A stretch of DNA of 64,000 nucleotides from Xestospongia muta (GCA_963693285.1 OY848930.1:1426001-1490000), one strand, 5' to 3'. Positions 12,201 through 23,352 are shown, counted from the first letter of the stretch. Notes: generated from the sequence alone by a model not told the origin. A program made the numbers and translations.

Positions 12201-12897
12201 TGTATTAGTACTTGGTCTAGTATAATATTTTAATGCATTATTTAACCTCTATACTAAAAGTATCTCTAGTACTTTATTAGTTAGTACACTACATAATATA
12301 ACAAACTATATGGTATATTATTAACACTACATGAATGTGTCATTGGTTTCAAAATCTTTGCTATATATATCATATATAATAATGGTAGTATATATACATG
12401 TAATAGTAATGGTAGATATATAACATGTAATAGTATTTGTAATACATGCACTATTACAACTACTACTATTACATGTACATGTACTATTACATGAACATGT
12501 ACTACTACTATTACAAGTTAACTAATAGTAAAATGATAGTCCTTGATACATTATAATTCAGTAGAGTAGGTCCATATATGTAATTTAATTACGAAAACAT
12601 TAACAAATCATCCAATTAAAAAATAAGTGGACACACACATACAGAGTACAATTATGTCCAAAATTGTCGTCTCACTTTAAAAATAGGTAATCTTTGTCTC
12701 TGTTGTGATATTGATAAATGTAAGTGTGTATTGAACGTCATACACGACCCAGCCCCCTCGTTACCCTGAATGACTCGTTCAAGCTCAATAGAACTACTTG
12801 GACGAGGAGCACCTACAATAACACGTACTCCATATAATGTGAACTTATAAGATAAGGAAGGTTTACCAGGTTTCCAGAACTTGGGAGTGAAAGACAT
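4101..12897 (-). CDS. DHX35: DEAH-box RNA helicase DHX35, complete, 27 coding exons
   Basis: This is an ATP-dependent RNA helicase of the DEAH/RHA family; human DHX35 is linked to the spliceosome. I followed exons by GT-AG sites and phase: 12676-12897, 11942-12025, 8672-8758, 8382-8429, 8259-8315, 8094-8155, 7972-8041, 7845-7904, 7674-7789, 7482-7578, 7326-7436, 7229-7267, 6395-6452, 6293-6346, 6098-6196, 5899-6023, 5780-5834, 5574-5669, 5408-5502, 5248-5325, 5149-5197, 5024-5104, 4823-4904, 4698-4769, 4589-4646, 4471-4524, 4101-4154. They total 2163 nt, or 720 aa, close to human DHX35 (about 700). Motifs are [10 protein letters not shown] (Walker A), TQPRRIA, DEAHER, SAT and QRSGRAGR (motif VI, Ser where Ala is usual). 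The start is the ATG of [11 protein letters not shown]. Intron 2 (8759-11941) holds another gene. The start lies 158 bp from the EIF2S2 start. Confidence 0.95.
4914..4989. repeat. Compound (TG)n(AG)n microsatellite in DHX35 intron
   Basis: On the DHX35 sense strand this reads (CT)n then (CA)n and ends at the acceptor before the exon at 4823-4904. It probably supplies the polypyrimidine tract. Confidence 0.9.
6204..6256. repeat. (GA)n microsatellite in DHX35 intron
   Basis: This fills much of the short intron between exons 6293-6346 and 6098-6196. In the sense direction it is (CT)n leading into the acceptor CCATTCAG. A smaller GA tract lies in the next intron, near 6040-6075. Confidence 0.9.
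7437..7481 (-). other. 45-nt in-frame micro-intron of DHX35
   Basis: Between exons 7482-7578 (ending LAFLTGQ) and 7326-7436 (starting [10 protein letters not shown]) lies a 45-nt segment beginning GTAATGG and ending ACACAG. DHX35 relatives join GQ directly to EEVE, so the segment is an intron by homology. It is a multiple of three with no stop codon, so retention would insert 15 residues ([15 protein letters not shown]). Confidence 0.75.
8978..10636 (-). CDS. SLC15/POT-like peptide transporter, intronless, nested in DHX35
   Basis: A single 552-codon frame from ATG to stop encodes a polytopic membrane protein with about 12 hydrophobic segments. The N-terminal part has a NRVAMI region, then [13 protein letters not shown] after a transmembrane helix. 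This resembles the POT/PTR2 signature region, where helix 2 is followed by a G-x-L-(A/S)-D-x-x-x-G loop. The second half has [11 protein letters not shown] and a late [11 protein letters not shown] segment, both typical of POT carriers. Members import di- and tripeptides, and in SLC15A3/A4 also histidine, with protons. The C-terminus is short and cytoplasmic-looking. The gene lies wholly inside DHX35 intron 2 on the same strand. It is intronless in an intron-rich region, so a retrogene is possible. Family confidence is good; substrate is unknown. Confidence 0.75.
   Translation of the reverse strand: MVKYITEFKNRSMNLPAWVLVVDSTVLGANYVIANRVAMIPVEGQCESNIVYQYFVFFTYLFIFPVFLLIIGILSDIKIGHERTVHSSLWLCWMATIFYVIICCINLHVYSKCHFYWLSGALSLVACLGIPGLLTNVLPYGLNQVCDKSKTHSRAFIHWAVWGFFFGNLVSYSITLTRDSIDHEVMTVAAFVVFIINSIALCLHSWFSHKFESSGIVMANPYIMVYKVLKYACFNKSAQNRSALTYWESEMPSRIDLGKEKYGGPFKEIQVEDTKTLGRIITVFFGIFGFFIVYYNILIDGSKLYIDSFKGATTNLNGHGEFLLRTVSSDIVVLLVPLFELVIIPLFPKIEYFLLKPLRGFGAAYVLLTVSVVSMLTIDTIGDLTTTSEHNETCLFEDNTFNNQVDLSYLVFIVPVVLSSLAGGLGYIFIFEFICCQTPNNMVGMIIGIFWSLVIFYRNIGRSLLLPFFNNPYSSVTGKLSCSFYSLVTQSLICVFGLLLYFMASRRYKQRQREDCYDANMRTEIENYFLRNFQRSDERYGSVSIEIIENQN
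11773..11940. repeat. Two-copy ~76-bp tandem repeat in DHX35 intron 2
   Basis: The stretch starting TACTATAATGTAC at 11805 is repeated at 11881. The second copy runs into the splice donor of exon 11942-12025. CACAAATA short repeats precede it. Confidence 0.75.
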
Positions 12898-13055
12898 AGT
12901 GGAGACTGAAAATGTAAATAAAGGGTTAAATTTGATTACATCGTGGGCGTTAATTCGAGTTGACCTCGTGGGTTCACTTGGCTGATGCAATCTCCTCTCT
13001 TGACAAATCTGACAACTTATTCTAAATTTTTCTGTTTTCCGACTCTCAAGGAATT
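12898..13055. promoter_or_regulatory. Shared divergent promoter of DHX35 and EIF2S2
   Basis: Only 158 bp separate the two start codons, which point away from each other. Both are housekeeping RNA and translation genes, so one bidirectional promoter is likely. No TATA box is evident. Confidence 0.6.
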
Positions 13056-16000
13056 ATGTCGGGTATTCTAGATGATCCTGATAGCCAGGAGCTGGTAAGA
13101 CTCTTAAGATGATATTTCAATTGGTTATCTGGTTTCTAGTTGAGCCTGGAGCTCAAAGGCAAGAAGAAAAAACCCAAAAAGAAGGTCGATATGAACCAGA
13201 TCGATGCCCAAGTGGCAGACTTGGCTATTGGTACAGCTATCCCTGATGGACCTGTTGAAAATCAATCTCTTAATGCTAATAGTATGAACACAGTGAGTAA
13301 TAGTACTATATTTATATTAACTAGTAAGTGAACATAACAATTCTATACTAACTATTGATAAAAAGTATACTGGTGATAAGGTTGTCATGGTGATGGTGTA
13401 CTATTGTAGGTTTATGTTATAGATAAAACATCCTATTTAGATACAATATGGAAGAAGTGTTTGTTGATTGCCAAGTCAAGTGTTTGACAAAACCACATTT
13501 CTAATACTATAAATGGAGATTTTGCCAATATGCTTGTTGTTGAGTTGTTTTTGGAAAGCTGTCTTGGCCGTAGCTCAGAGATTAACATAAAGAACAATGC
13601 ATTAGTTTGAGATCATGACTATTATGGTATGAGTGTTTGCTGGTATGAAATGGTATTAGTAATTATCGTACTAACTAATAGGAGTAATGTAGTATCAATT
13701 GATAGTTGTTATAGATAGCTAATAGTAGTCTAGCAATCTAGTACGTAAAAATGACCCTATTTTCCCAATATGAAATTATTCATATCCTTTAAGACCTCCA
13801 CTTTAGAAGTACTTCCTATAACTTCCTATTCTCTCTATAGGAACCATTGGCAGGAGCAACTGCTGATCCTTCTCCCCTTGAAGGTAAAACTCATGGTCAT
13901 ATACACTTAATATAGCATTATTATAATGACAATAGAGAATAGAGTAGTAAAAGAGGTTAGGTATACTCTGTTTGTGTTGAGAGTGATTGCAGTTTAGTGG
14001 AATTTCAATTATGACAATGTCTCAACCTAACACGGACATAGTGTTGTAATTACAAGGTTTTTTGTCAGTCATACTGAAACTTTTTGTGGTTCTTCATAAT
14101 TGTCTCTTCTTAAACCACTTTGCTTTTATTATTAAAGGTATTTTTGATAGTTTATGGACTTTTCTGCTGAAACTAGAGAACACTTGCGTGAGCATTTGTT
14201 AATAATATGCAAGCTATGTGTAGCGTCAGTCATGGTGGAATGTGAAGAAAGCCACTCACTTTATATAGGATATCTGGTTTGTGACTTTCCTAGATAGCTA
14301 GCACTCTAGTTTTTTAGATAAAACTGAAGACTTGTAAGGCGTTTTGAATGTTGCAACCATTTCTCTCTAGCTCATTCCTAGCTAGTTATAACATGGAATT
14401 AGTGATCGTTCTCAATGTGAACAAAGTATACTAAAAACAAGACTGGCTTATGTGTATATTGTACCATAATTCAGTTAATTAGAGATTCCACAACCTAAAT
14501 AAAATTGTAATTACATCATGTAAATATATAATACATACTAGTATTAAGTTTATACACCTGATAATATATTGTTGTATGAAATATGTAGTCTTGTACCCTG
14601 ATCCCCACTCTGTGAGGAAAGATGTTTGGTGCACTAAGTCTTAATCCTTGATATTGCTCCTGGAATTTATCATAACCAATCAAATTGCTCTATTGCTATG
14701 ACATCACACAATTGACCACAGATTCAATTTGTTAAACAAATGAAGTAGTAGTTTTCATTATATTCCTTGACTTAGTCTTACAATGATATGTGATATTAGA
14801 AAATGAAAACCAGAAACAATGCTAGCCAGAGTTCAATTTAGAAAGTTGTTCAAGTGGGCAAATTTATAGTGTAGCTGAGTAAGGATGGAGCAATAGGTTT
14901 TAGACTTTACTTTGCCTTAAATGTTTCAAAGGGGCAAATGCCTCTTCCACCCTTTTACCCTAAATGAAACCCACTAGTATTGCCAACTGAGTATAGCATT
15001 GCTGTATGTCTTATCTTTCAGAGTGGGTGGGTAAGGACAAAACTATGGAGTACATATGATCTGACCAACCATATCTACTTGTTAGTACATGTTATAAGTG
15101 CTTGTTTTTTTAGAGCTCAAGTTACCTACTAAAAAGAAACCAAAGAAGAGACCTCGAGTGAGTCATGTCACATTATTAATACATTATATACTTACTATAC
15201 TATCTATCCATTGATCCATTTATTTTTATCCATCCATTGTCTAATTTACGGTACATTTGCACTTGAGTATTCCTATAACATCATCTATCCATTCTTATGT
15301 TACATATCTATTTTTCCTGACCATTCATCCATTTACATTTTATACATTTTAGAACATCCCCAATGAGGAAGGTGTCGTCCTCCAAGTCCCAGAACCAGTG
15401 TATCCTCTTGAGCCTCCTGATGTTCTTCCGTCAGCTCCAGCTGTCATAGCTCCCAAACCTCCTCATGAACACCCTCCATTGTCTTATGATTATGTACTGC
15501 CTGTCAAAAAGAAGAAACGAAGACCAGTAAGTTGTCATAGCAATAGTTGTCATAGCAACAATGGTTGTAATCTTAGCCTTGATGCTGTATGATTTACCTG
15601 CAGAGTTAGAAACACTTTTTGCATTTTACTTTTTGCTTACATATTTTTAATACTAGTTTGTGAAACTCCCTATAGTTTGTATTAACCAGACAGTGAATCT
15701 TCAAAATTGACATAACAGTTATTTGAAACAGTTGCAACTTCATTCTAAGTATTATCTTATGATGTCATTAATACACACACATATTATGTACATGTAATAT
15801 GTACTACGATGATGTTCATATGTATGTCTGTCTGTAGGGGATTATATGATAAACATTGCCAAACAATTTTGGCAGTAACAAATTCATACTAGTAACCAAT
15901 ATCTTTATGTAGCTCCCTCCTGCGTGTATAAATTATACAGTGTAACTTAATTAGTCCATTATTGTTTAATTATAGGAGGTATTATAAAGTTTACTCTTTT

Positions 16001-16586
16001 TTTGTTAGAACATTACATTTGAAGGATTTGAAGAAGTCTTGGCTGAAGTAGGAGTAGAACTTATCAAAGTAGTAGATGGTTGGGACGGGGAAGAGGACAT
16101 GGAGATTATGGACTCGTCAACATGGGCGGGGTCTGACCGTGACTATACTTATGATGAGGTGGGTGTGGTTTGAGTAATAATGCTAAATTGATAATATTGG
16201 TGTGACTTGTTAATAACACCAGTTTACTAATATATTGTACATCCTAAGGACATAAATAAATTGGTATGAATGTTCTGGTATGTGTCCTATGGTATGGGTA
16301 TGAGTATCTGTATAAGTTTGAATCTTTGATATAGTGCATATGTATTTAATAGCCATTTATTTCTGTAGTTATTGGAACGAATTTTCAATATCATGCGTCA
16401 GAAGAACCCCAATATGGTGGATCGTAAAACTAAACTAGTTATGAAACCTCCTCAAGTAATAAGAGTAGGAGCTCGGAGAACATCATTTGCTAACTTTACG
16501 GAAATCTGTAAACTGTAAGTTAAAATTTAAGACATTTTTTTCATCTTTTATTATTCTCTACCTTAAAAACTTACAGTAAAATCTCC

Positions 16587-16668
<82 letters not shown>

Positions 16669-17381
16669 CTCCCCTCCACACACACAGATTACACAGACAA
16701 CCTAAACATTTATTAGCTTTCTTACTTGCTGAGTTGGGTACAAATGGCTCTATTGATGGTAATAATCAACTCATAATTAAAGGACGCTTCCAACAAAAAC
16801 AAATTGAGACTGTACTAAGAAGATATATCAGTAAGCATAGTTCACATCACTATAGTTAACTTAGTACAAATATATGAAAGAAATATTTAATTTTACACAT
16901 TGTACATAGATTCTGGTTCAGATAACACATTGATGTGTGGATGTATTTTGACATGATTGATTTCTCTCAATTTGTGGCGCTTATAATATTATTTTGAAGT
17001 AAATGGTTACCAAGAACTCATAGAATTGCTTAAGTAATGGAAGACATTATGATGAAAAAGTCCAAAAATGATAAAGATTCTTTCATGTCATGTACACAAA
17101 TCTTCCATAAGTATTGGCTCAGATGTATAATCATAGTAGCTATCCAGAGGACACCCCTATAATTAGGAAGCTTCTCATAAAAGTCATTTATTAATTACTT
17201 TGTTTCTCTTACAGAGGAATATGTCACATGTCATACTTGTCGATCACCTGATACTAACTTACAACGCGAAAATCGTCTTTTCTTTCTACAATGTGGTACA
17301 TGTGGTAGTCGATGTTCAGTGGAAAATGTCAAATCAGGTTTCCAAGCTGTCACAAATAGGCGAGCAAGACAGCAACAATAA
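13056..17381 (+). CDS. EIF2S2: Translation initiation factor eIF2 subunit beta, complete, 9 exons
   Basis: This is the beta subunit of eIF2, which brings Met-tRNAi to the 40S ribosome and binds eIF5 and eIF2B through lysine blocks. Exons are 13056-13094, 13140-13292, 13841-13883, 15114-15157, 15353-15526, 16009-16158, 16369-16514, 16688-16830 and 17215-17381. They total 1059 nt, or 352 aa (human 333). The start is [13 protein letters not shown]. The three K-boxes are [19 protein letters not shown] and KKKKRRP. The conserved core includes [15 protein letters not shown] and [17 protein letters not shown]. The C-terminal zinc ribbon has CHTC and CGTC pairs, and the protein ends NRRARQQQ. An AATAAA lies about 20 bp after the stop. 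The start is 158 bp from DHX35, divergent. Confidence 0.97.
16585..16672. repeat. (CT)n microsatellite in EIF2S2 intron 7
   Basis: About 80 bp of sense-strand CT ends 15 bp before the acceptor CACACACAG of exon 16688-16830. Confidence 0.95.
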
Positions 17382-18240
17382 TGTAGTTTATTTAATTTAA
17401 TAATAAATATCACAAAATCTTAATATGCATTTAAAATACTTGAATGACTTTCATTGATTTTTATATTATCCATCTTTTATTATATAGTACTCTATTAGTA
17501 AGCTTTGTGTCAACTAAAATTCTTCTCTTTTATTTAATTTTTCAAAGGTTTAAAACTGAGTCTGTTTTATAGGCAAAGGAAAATATAAAAGTCCACATGG
17601 TAAAAGATTGAATAATAAATATAATGTTTGTTATTTCTTGGGAGAAAAGGGATGTCTTATAATGATTATTTTTAAACAGAAAGGTATGTTTTTACATTAA
17701 GTATCCATTTTTTAGAAGTTTTTTCAAAAGTTTTTAATAATGAAAGTAGTGATTTGCTTAGGGTTTGTAAGTAGCCTCTGTAAGAGACGCCATTTTTAGA
17801 GTTATAATCATATTCATAAGGAAAAACGGAGGTCGTTAAAGGAAATTTGTAGGGCCAGTAGTTTCTAAGCTGAAGGCTGAAGTCTCTTTTAAGTAGTATT
17901 GGCCTGCGTTCTTCATCAGTAACCTTTGTTCCTGTTTCTTAAGGCGATCAAATTTGTTTGTCTTCTAACAATGAAGAAACAGGTATCCTTACAATACATT
18001 ACCAGTTGAATTAACTATTTCTGGCTACACAAATCATTCTTAACTTTTGATACGTGCATAATAGTTATCATTGTTAGGCGTTATAAAATTATATCAATGC
18101 TCTTGTTGTATAGTATATTCTGAGTACACTCATTCAACCTGTAATTATAAAGAATCGTATTATATGAACATAATTGACTAATTTATAATTCTAATAAAAA
18201 TAACAAACAAGTAAATAAAAATTTCTAAATAATTCATTAA

Positions 18241-18538
18241 TGTAGGGATGGCTCTCAAACAGGACAAAGTAGGAATAGAAGAATAAACAGCTATAGAAGT
18301 ACCTGAGCATATTTTACTATATTTGAAAGCTATGTTTTATTGTATTGCAAGTGCATTCTTATAACAAAATCCTCATATTCTGTTTATATAACTCAACAGA
18401 CTTTGACTTCTTATGGGACTGTTTTCCTCATACAACTGTTGCAAGGAAGCAGCATTATGCCCTTGATATTGTAATTACCATGTAGGGATGTCCATACTTT
18501 ATTCCTATTGTTTGAGATATTTTACTGCCATCCCTACA
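18241..18538. mobile_element. MITE-like element with TGTAGGGATGGC terminal inverted repeats
   Basis: The left end is TGTAGGGATGGC at 18241-18252 and the right end is its exact complement, GCCATCCCTACA, at 18527-18538. TTAA lies directly before the left end and one base after the right end. Subterminal CTCAAACA-type sequence is also shared in inverted orientation. A third TGTAGGGATG occurs at 18481. There is no coding capacity, so this is a non-autonomous element if it is one. Confidence 0.55.
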
Positions 18539-19006
18539 TTTAATGGAATTTTTTAGAAATTTTTGGCTTGTTATAACATATACAGTAAATGAATATTCCA
18601 CACAGTGATTTTGGTTTAGTTTGTTTCTAAAGTAGTATCTACTTTAGAAGCATGTTCTAAGGTTAACCTAGTACTGTTCTGAACCCTGCTGGTCAAAGAT
18701 ACTGATGAGTCAACTTGTCTTAATTTTGTATTTGACCTACCAATAATGATTGACGTTATATACTAAAATTAATTTAAGTAATAATAATATTTTAAAAATG
18801 ATATATGACAATAGCAGAAGGGCACACTAATCAATATTAATATATCTTTACATCAGTAGCTAATCATTACTTGAACATTATAATAAAAAACCTTACCAAG
18901 TATTGAGATATTCTTATCTGTCTTTGCTGGAATATTCAGTGTTTTCTGCTAATACATTTTGATGAGCAACTTGGGTTGGGCCATCCTATAGGTATCATTA
19001 CGCATG

Positions 19007-19009
<3 letters not shown>

Positions 19010-19059
<50 letters not shown>
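19010..19059. repeat. (AT)n microsatellite
   Basis: An uninterrupted AT dinucleotide run of about 50 bp in intergenic sequence. Confidence 0.95.
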
Positions 19060-19061
<2 letters not shown>

Positions 19062-19457
19062 AATTTATTGATATATGTGGTATATTGTGTCATACCATTA
19101 ATTTTATACATATTTCAGTATTAATGATGCCTTAATGATTACATAACTAACATGTACATTATATGAACAAGACATCACCAAAACTAAGTAAGTATTATCT
19201 GTGACAATTATTTTTAAAGATTGATTCAAAAATCATCATCACAAACCTTAAACATTCTAATATCAGAATATAAAGCATATGTAATGATTGTGCTGAGTAT
19301 ATTTATTTAAATTTTTGCTAATGAAATCTAAATTTTATAAAATCAATGAAAAAATGAAAAATGGCCTATCTAATAAAATATGCAAAAAGGGTTTCACTAA
19401 AAAATACTGGAGTTATATTGTTCAGTTCCTTAAATTCCAACATTTTAAAGGAATTTG

Positions 19458-20099
19458 TTAACGTGTGTGGATAGTAACAGTGGCTTTAATGTAGTTGATA
19501 ATGTAATTCTCAAAATCATTAAAGCGGTACACATCAAGGTACAAATCACTTTTAGTTATGTCGACAACGGGATTGTATTTGTCGTACACTACAGTCAACA
19601 GGTGACCATCATCAATTGGGGTTCGGCAAACTGCCACTTTTTCAAGAGGTTTGAATGTCATACGAAAGTATCGTGGCCAATGTGGATTTGTAGCTAATTC
19701 TCTATCCAAAGTTGGTCCATGTTGACTCAATACACGACCTGGTTTTCCTTCATAACCGATATATGGTCCCAAAGTAGTATATTCGGTTAAATCACGTAGC
19801 TGAATACCTATAGCCCAATCATCACTTGCCACAGTAAACAAAATTGGATCTTTATGAATTTGTGTTCCAGTGTATTCAAGTCCAACCTCTAGTGATATCT
19901 CAAGATCCTCAACTGAAACATATTCGTGTTGTTTCTCAGCAAGTTTATATCGAAAGATACGTTCAAAATCAGTCCTGTCACGTCGAATAAAGAGGTGCAT
20001 GTCATCTTGGAGTACATGCTCACAGTTCCATTCAACATGACTACTTTTGTCTAGGAATTTAGCTGGCATAAAACGATCAAAGAGCACTTGTCTAGCCAT
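19458..20099 (-). CDS. Uncharacterised 213-aa protein
   Basis: The open frame starts at the ATG of MARQVLFDRFMPAKF; the upstream extension has only a TTG. ACAG directly precedes the ATG, so this may follow a spliced 5' leader exon. I recognise no family. The protein is mixed charged and hydrophobic with many alternating beta-like stretches (DPILFTVASDDWAIGIQLRD, SDLYLDVYRFNDF), has no signal peptide or membrane segment, and ends KATVTIHTR. It might be a beta-sandwich, but that is a guess from composition. The 5' end falls inside an inverted duplication whose other copy (near 22220) repeats the first codons and then diverges. Confidence 0.6.
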   Translation of the reverse strand: MARQVLFDRFMPAKFLDKSSHVEWNCEHVLQDDMHLFIRRDRTDFERIFRYKLAEKQHEYVSVEDLEISLEVGLEYTGTQIHKDPILFTVASDDWAIGIQLRDLTEYTTLGPYIGYEGKPGRVLSQHGPTLDRELATNPHWPRYFRMTFKPLEKVAVCRTPIDDGHLLTVVYDKYNPVVDITKSDLYLDVYRFNDFENYIINYIKATVTIHTR

Positions 20100-20640
20100 T
20101 CTGTTAATGTAAATCAAAACAATTTAAATCACTAAAGACCTGATATAATAACATGATACAACAGACAGAATTTTAATCTGTAATGCATTGTCTATTAACA
20201 ATAACTTAATTTATTATATAACGTACACAAGATGTATTAAGTATAATATTATTCCAGTTCTTACTAATACACACTATTTTTGTAAGATATACGTGCATTA
20301 CTAGTCGGCCTTACTTGAACAGTGGTAGTTGATAGACTACTATTATTGTCTGAACTCAAACTTTGAAATCAGCACTTTTTGTAGCTACTTCCAACAATGT
20401 CAGAGCAGCTTTATATATAAATAGCAAGTGCTGCAAAGCAATTAAACATGTCATATGTCTCCATATCTTTAAGGCATGATTCTTGGAAAAATCCTGAGGC
20501 TTCAGATGTTTTGTGTTTCTTAATACCAATATAGTCTTTGAAGATATATATAGTACATTAAGAAACCAACTCAACAAGAAATTTGTTTTGATTTTCCAAG
20601 AAATGTTTATACTTTCATCTCTAATGGGGTCTGTTTAATT
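20085..20640. repeat. Left arm of large imperfect inverted repeat
   Basis: From the first codons of the 213-aa gene outward, this arm matches the reverse complement of 21630-22243. Shared landmarks are CTAGCCATTCTGTTAAT, the GGCCTTACTTGAACAGTGGT block (20309) and CCTGAGGCTTCAGATGTTTT (20492). Related degenerate copies occur at about 20702-20760 and 20837-20885. Confidence 0.75.
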
Positions 20641-21629
20641 CCAATATTTGATAAATGACTTCATTTAATTAAAGACAGGATATTACATTAGGAAATGAAG
20701 TCATGAAGAAACCTGTTAATTTTTCCAGTAAATGTTTTTAATTTTATCTTTAATGTGGTCTAAATCTATTTAATGATCTCAAACTTGAAATCAGGTTCGA
20801 AGGCTAAGCTTCTTTACACTTGTATGTAAGCCAAGATTCTTAGAATAATCTTAAAGCTTTGGATGCTGCATGGTTTCTTATGAAGTCAAAGTTAAATTGT
20901 ATACTATAAGAAGTCTACATGAATTACTCCAAGAAATCGTTTGTTTAGATCCACACATTATATGATGAGAATAAGATAGACATTCTTTATTGTGAGTTCT
21001 TTGGATGAGCTATGTGGTTATTTGTTATCAAGGACAAACTCCATGCATTGACTTCAATAATATAGACCAAAATGTGCTTTCCTCACAGCAAAGAAGATCT
21101 TTTGTAACTCACCATAATTGTATTAATCAATAAATTTGATATATGAGAATGCCTTGAACATACATGTGGCCAAACTATATAGAGTATAGATACATTAAAG
21201 ATCACTTGAAAAGACTATGTCTAACATAAACATATTATGAAGCAATATAGAGCACCTATGTTATATATGTACATAAGAAAGAGTATGATTGTTGGCTCTT
21301 TACAAATAAACATGCGACAAAGAAAAAGACCTATGCAATGTATTATGTCTTATCATGTAATTCAGTGACTGTTCTTATCTTTACTAATACCATCATTAAT
21401 TGTCTATCCTATGAATAATGAAGCCATTTATCAAGTAATGGTATTAAATAGAACACATTAGGAATGACAGAATATTTCTTAGAATCATCAACAGGTTCTG
21501 TTTGGTTGCATTGGTCTTTTAATGTAATAGAGTAATGAAGCAGTGTTATATTACTTACATTACTGATCTACAATGTATCTTGTAGAGTATGAGTTCCCTC
21601 TAGGAAGTTGAAGATTATATCATCAGTGA
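20641..21629. other. Spacer between inverted-repeat arms, no gene seen
   Basis: AT-rich. It contains degenerate pieces of the arm sequence, such as TTTTATCTTTAATGTGGTC near 20742, suggesting an old repeat family rather than unique sequence. Confidence 0.5.
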
Positions 21630-22243
21630 AGACCACATTAGAGATAAAATTAAAAACATTTCTTGGAAAAATTGACAAGTTTCTTCTTGAGTTGGTTTCT
21701 TAATGTAATATACTATCTTTAAAGACTATAATGGTATTAAGAAAACACAAAACATCTGAAGCCTCAGGATTTTTCCAAGAATCATGTCTTACAAGTATGA
21801 CAAGCCTCAGGATTAATTATTCCAAGAAATACTTGACCTTAAAGTGATGCACACATAGGACATGTTTTTGGAGCACTTACTATTATATATATTAAGTTGC
21901 TCTGACATTGTTGAAAGTAGCTACAGAAAGTGCTGATGTCAAAGTTTGAGCTCAGGCTTAACTACCACTGTTCAAGTAAGGCCAACTAGTAGTGTATGTA
22001 TAGCTTACAAAAATAGTGTGTATTAGTAAGAGCTGAAATAATATACTTAATATACCTGGTGTACGTTATATAATAATTAAGTTATTGTTATCTTTATAAA
22101 ATGCATAGCTAGATAAAATTAATGCATGACAGATTACATTTCTGTCAGCATTAATGTAGTTGTATCTTATTATTATATCAGGTCTTTAGGATTTAAACTG
22201 TTTCAATTTATATTAACAGAATGGCTAGACATGTGCTGAGTCA
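21630..22243. repeat. Right arm of large imperfect inverted repeat, with truncated gene start
   Basis: This is the inverted counterpart of 20085-20640. Its outer end reads TTAACAGAATGGCTAGACA in the plus direction, a copy of the start of the 213-aa gene. It diverges after about ten codons, so it carries a duplicated upstream region but not a whole gene. Confidence 0.7.
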
Positions 22244-22956
22244 CTTCAGACCTTTATTTATCTCTAGCTAAAATGTCCCTTCTTATTTTTTGCTATATCA
22301 CTTCATTGTTGTATTATTTCATCAAGTTCCATCATTTAGAGCTATGCTGAATCATAAACTGAGCATTTACAGTATTAAATAAAGGTTGCTGCAGCACAAG
22401 TAGCAGCTAGTATAGGTCTCCTACAGCTAAAATACTAACATTATATACCAAATATAAGATCATGTATTACCCTTAAATTTGTTGCAATTGTTTGTGGATT
22501 TTACATACACAATATACTTAAAACAAATCTGCTGTATACTGTTCCATTGTCATGGTAACAAGTAAATATCTATATAGTAACATATTGCTTCTGACCATGA
22601 TAAGCTCATTAATATAGTGACCAAAATCAACTGAGACAGCTTTCTAATCATTGTGTTTAATCTGTCATGATTGCATGATATTAAAACCAACCATGCATAT
22701 TTATATTCTAGCAGTAATGCTGAATACAAGGTTATGTATAATGCTAAATACAACAGTTCAACCATAGAGAGTTCCTTGAGGGTTCCTGGAGACATGCATA
22801 AATCTCACATTATATAAACTACTCTGACACAATAAAGTTCCTTATAGAACTCATGCAGTGATTAAACTATAACAGCTTCCCAAAAGGGGAGGTTTTTAGA
22901 ATATTATTTTACATTCAATACATGTTGTTTATGAGGTTAACATTGATTGTAATTGT
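22244..22956. other. Intergenic, no gene seen
   Basis: AT-rich sequence between the inverted repeat and the EIF2S2 fragment. The minus frame at 22550-22795 lacks supporting features. Confidence 0.5.
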
Positions 22957-23291
22957 TGCTGAGTGGAAAATATCAAACCAGGTTTCCAAACTGTTACAGG
23001 CAATCAAGACATCTGTAGTTTTTTAATTTAGTAAACATCAAAAATATTAACGTGCAAGTAAAATACTTCAATGTCTTTCATTGATTTTTATATTATCCAT
23101 TCTTTATTAAAGTACTCTGTTAATAAGCTCATTTAATTTTGTCGCCTAAAAATTTTTCCTTTATTATTCAAAGGTTTTGTAACTGAGCCTGCTTTATAGG
23201 CATAAGGAAACAATGATAAATGTCCACATGATAAATGATTGAATAGTAGTGACATAAAGTTGAATCATAGTTCATTCTTGAGACAAAAGGG
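22957..23291 (+). pseudogene. Duplicated tail of EIF2S2 (end of last exon plus 3' flank)
   Basis: It aligns with about 17311-17650: GTGGAAAATATCAAACCAGG versus GTGGAAAATGTCAAATCAGG, then CTTTCATTGATTTTTATATT, which is identical in both. The coding part is mutated and too short to be functional. The match continues well past the stop codon, so this is a DNA-level duplication rather than a retrocopy. Confidence 0.8.
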
Positions 23292-23352
23292 CAGAAAATT
23301 GATTGGAATACATTACAAGTTCTCTCTGATATGAAATTGATAAAAGGGTATT

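Larger units (their letters stand above)
17382..19457. other. Intergenic, AT-rich; one MITE-like element and an (AT)n tract
   Basis: No coding region is supported here. The first 270 bp are EIF2S2 3' flank, which is copied at 22957-23291. Other content is the 18241-18538 inverted-repeat element and the (AT)n tract near 19010-19059. Confidence 0.6.

Noticed and set aside
12360..12530. TACATGTAATAGTA-type inverted repeats
   Set aside because: Short, AT-rich and degenerate; could form hairpins, but nothing beyond simple-sequence decay is supported.
22550..22795. 81-codon minus frame
   Set aside because: Hydrophobic by AT composition, with no start context, splice support or homology.
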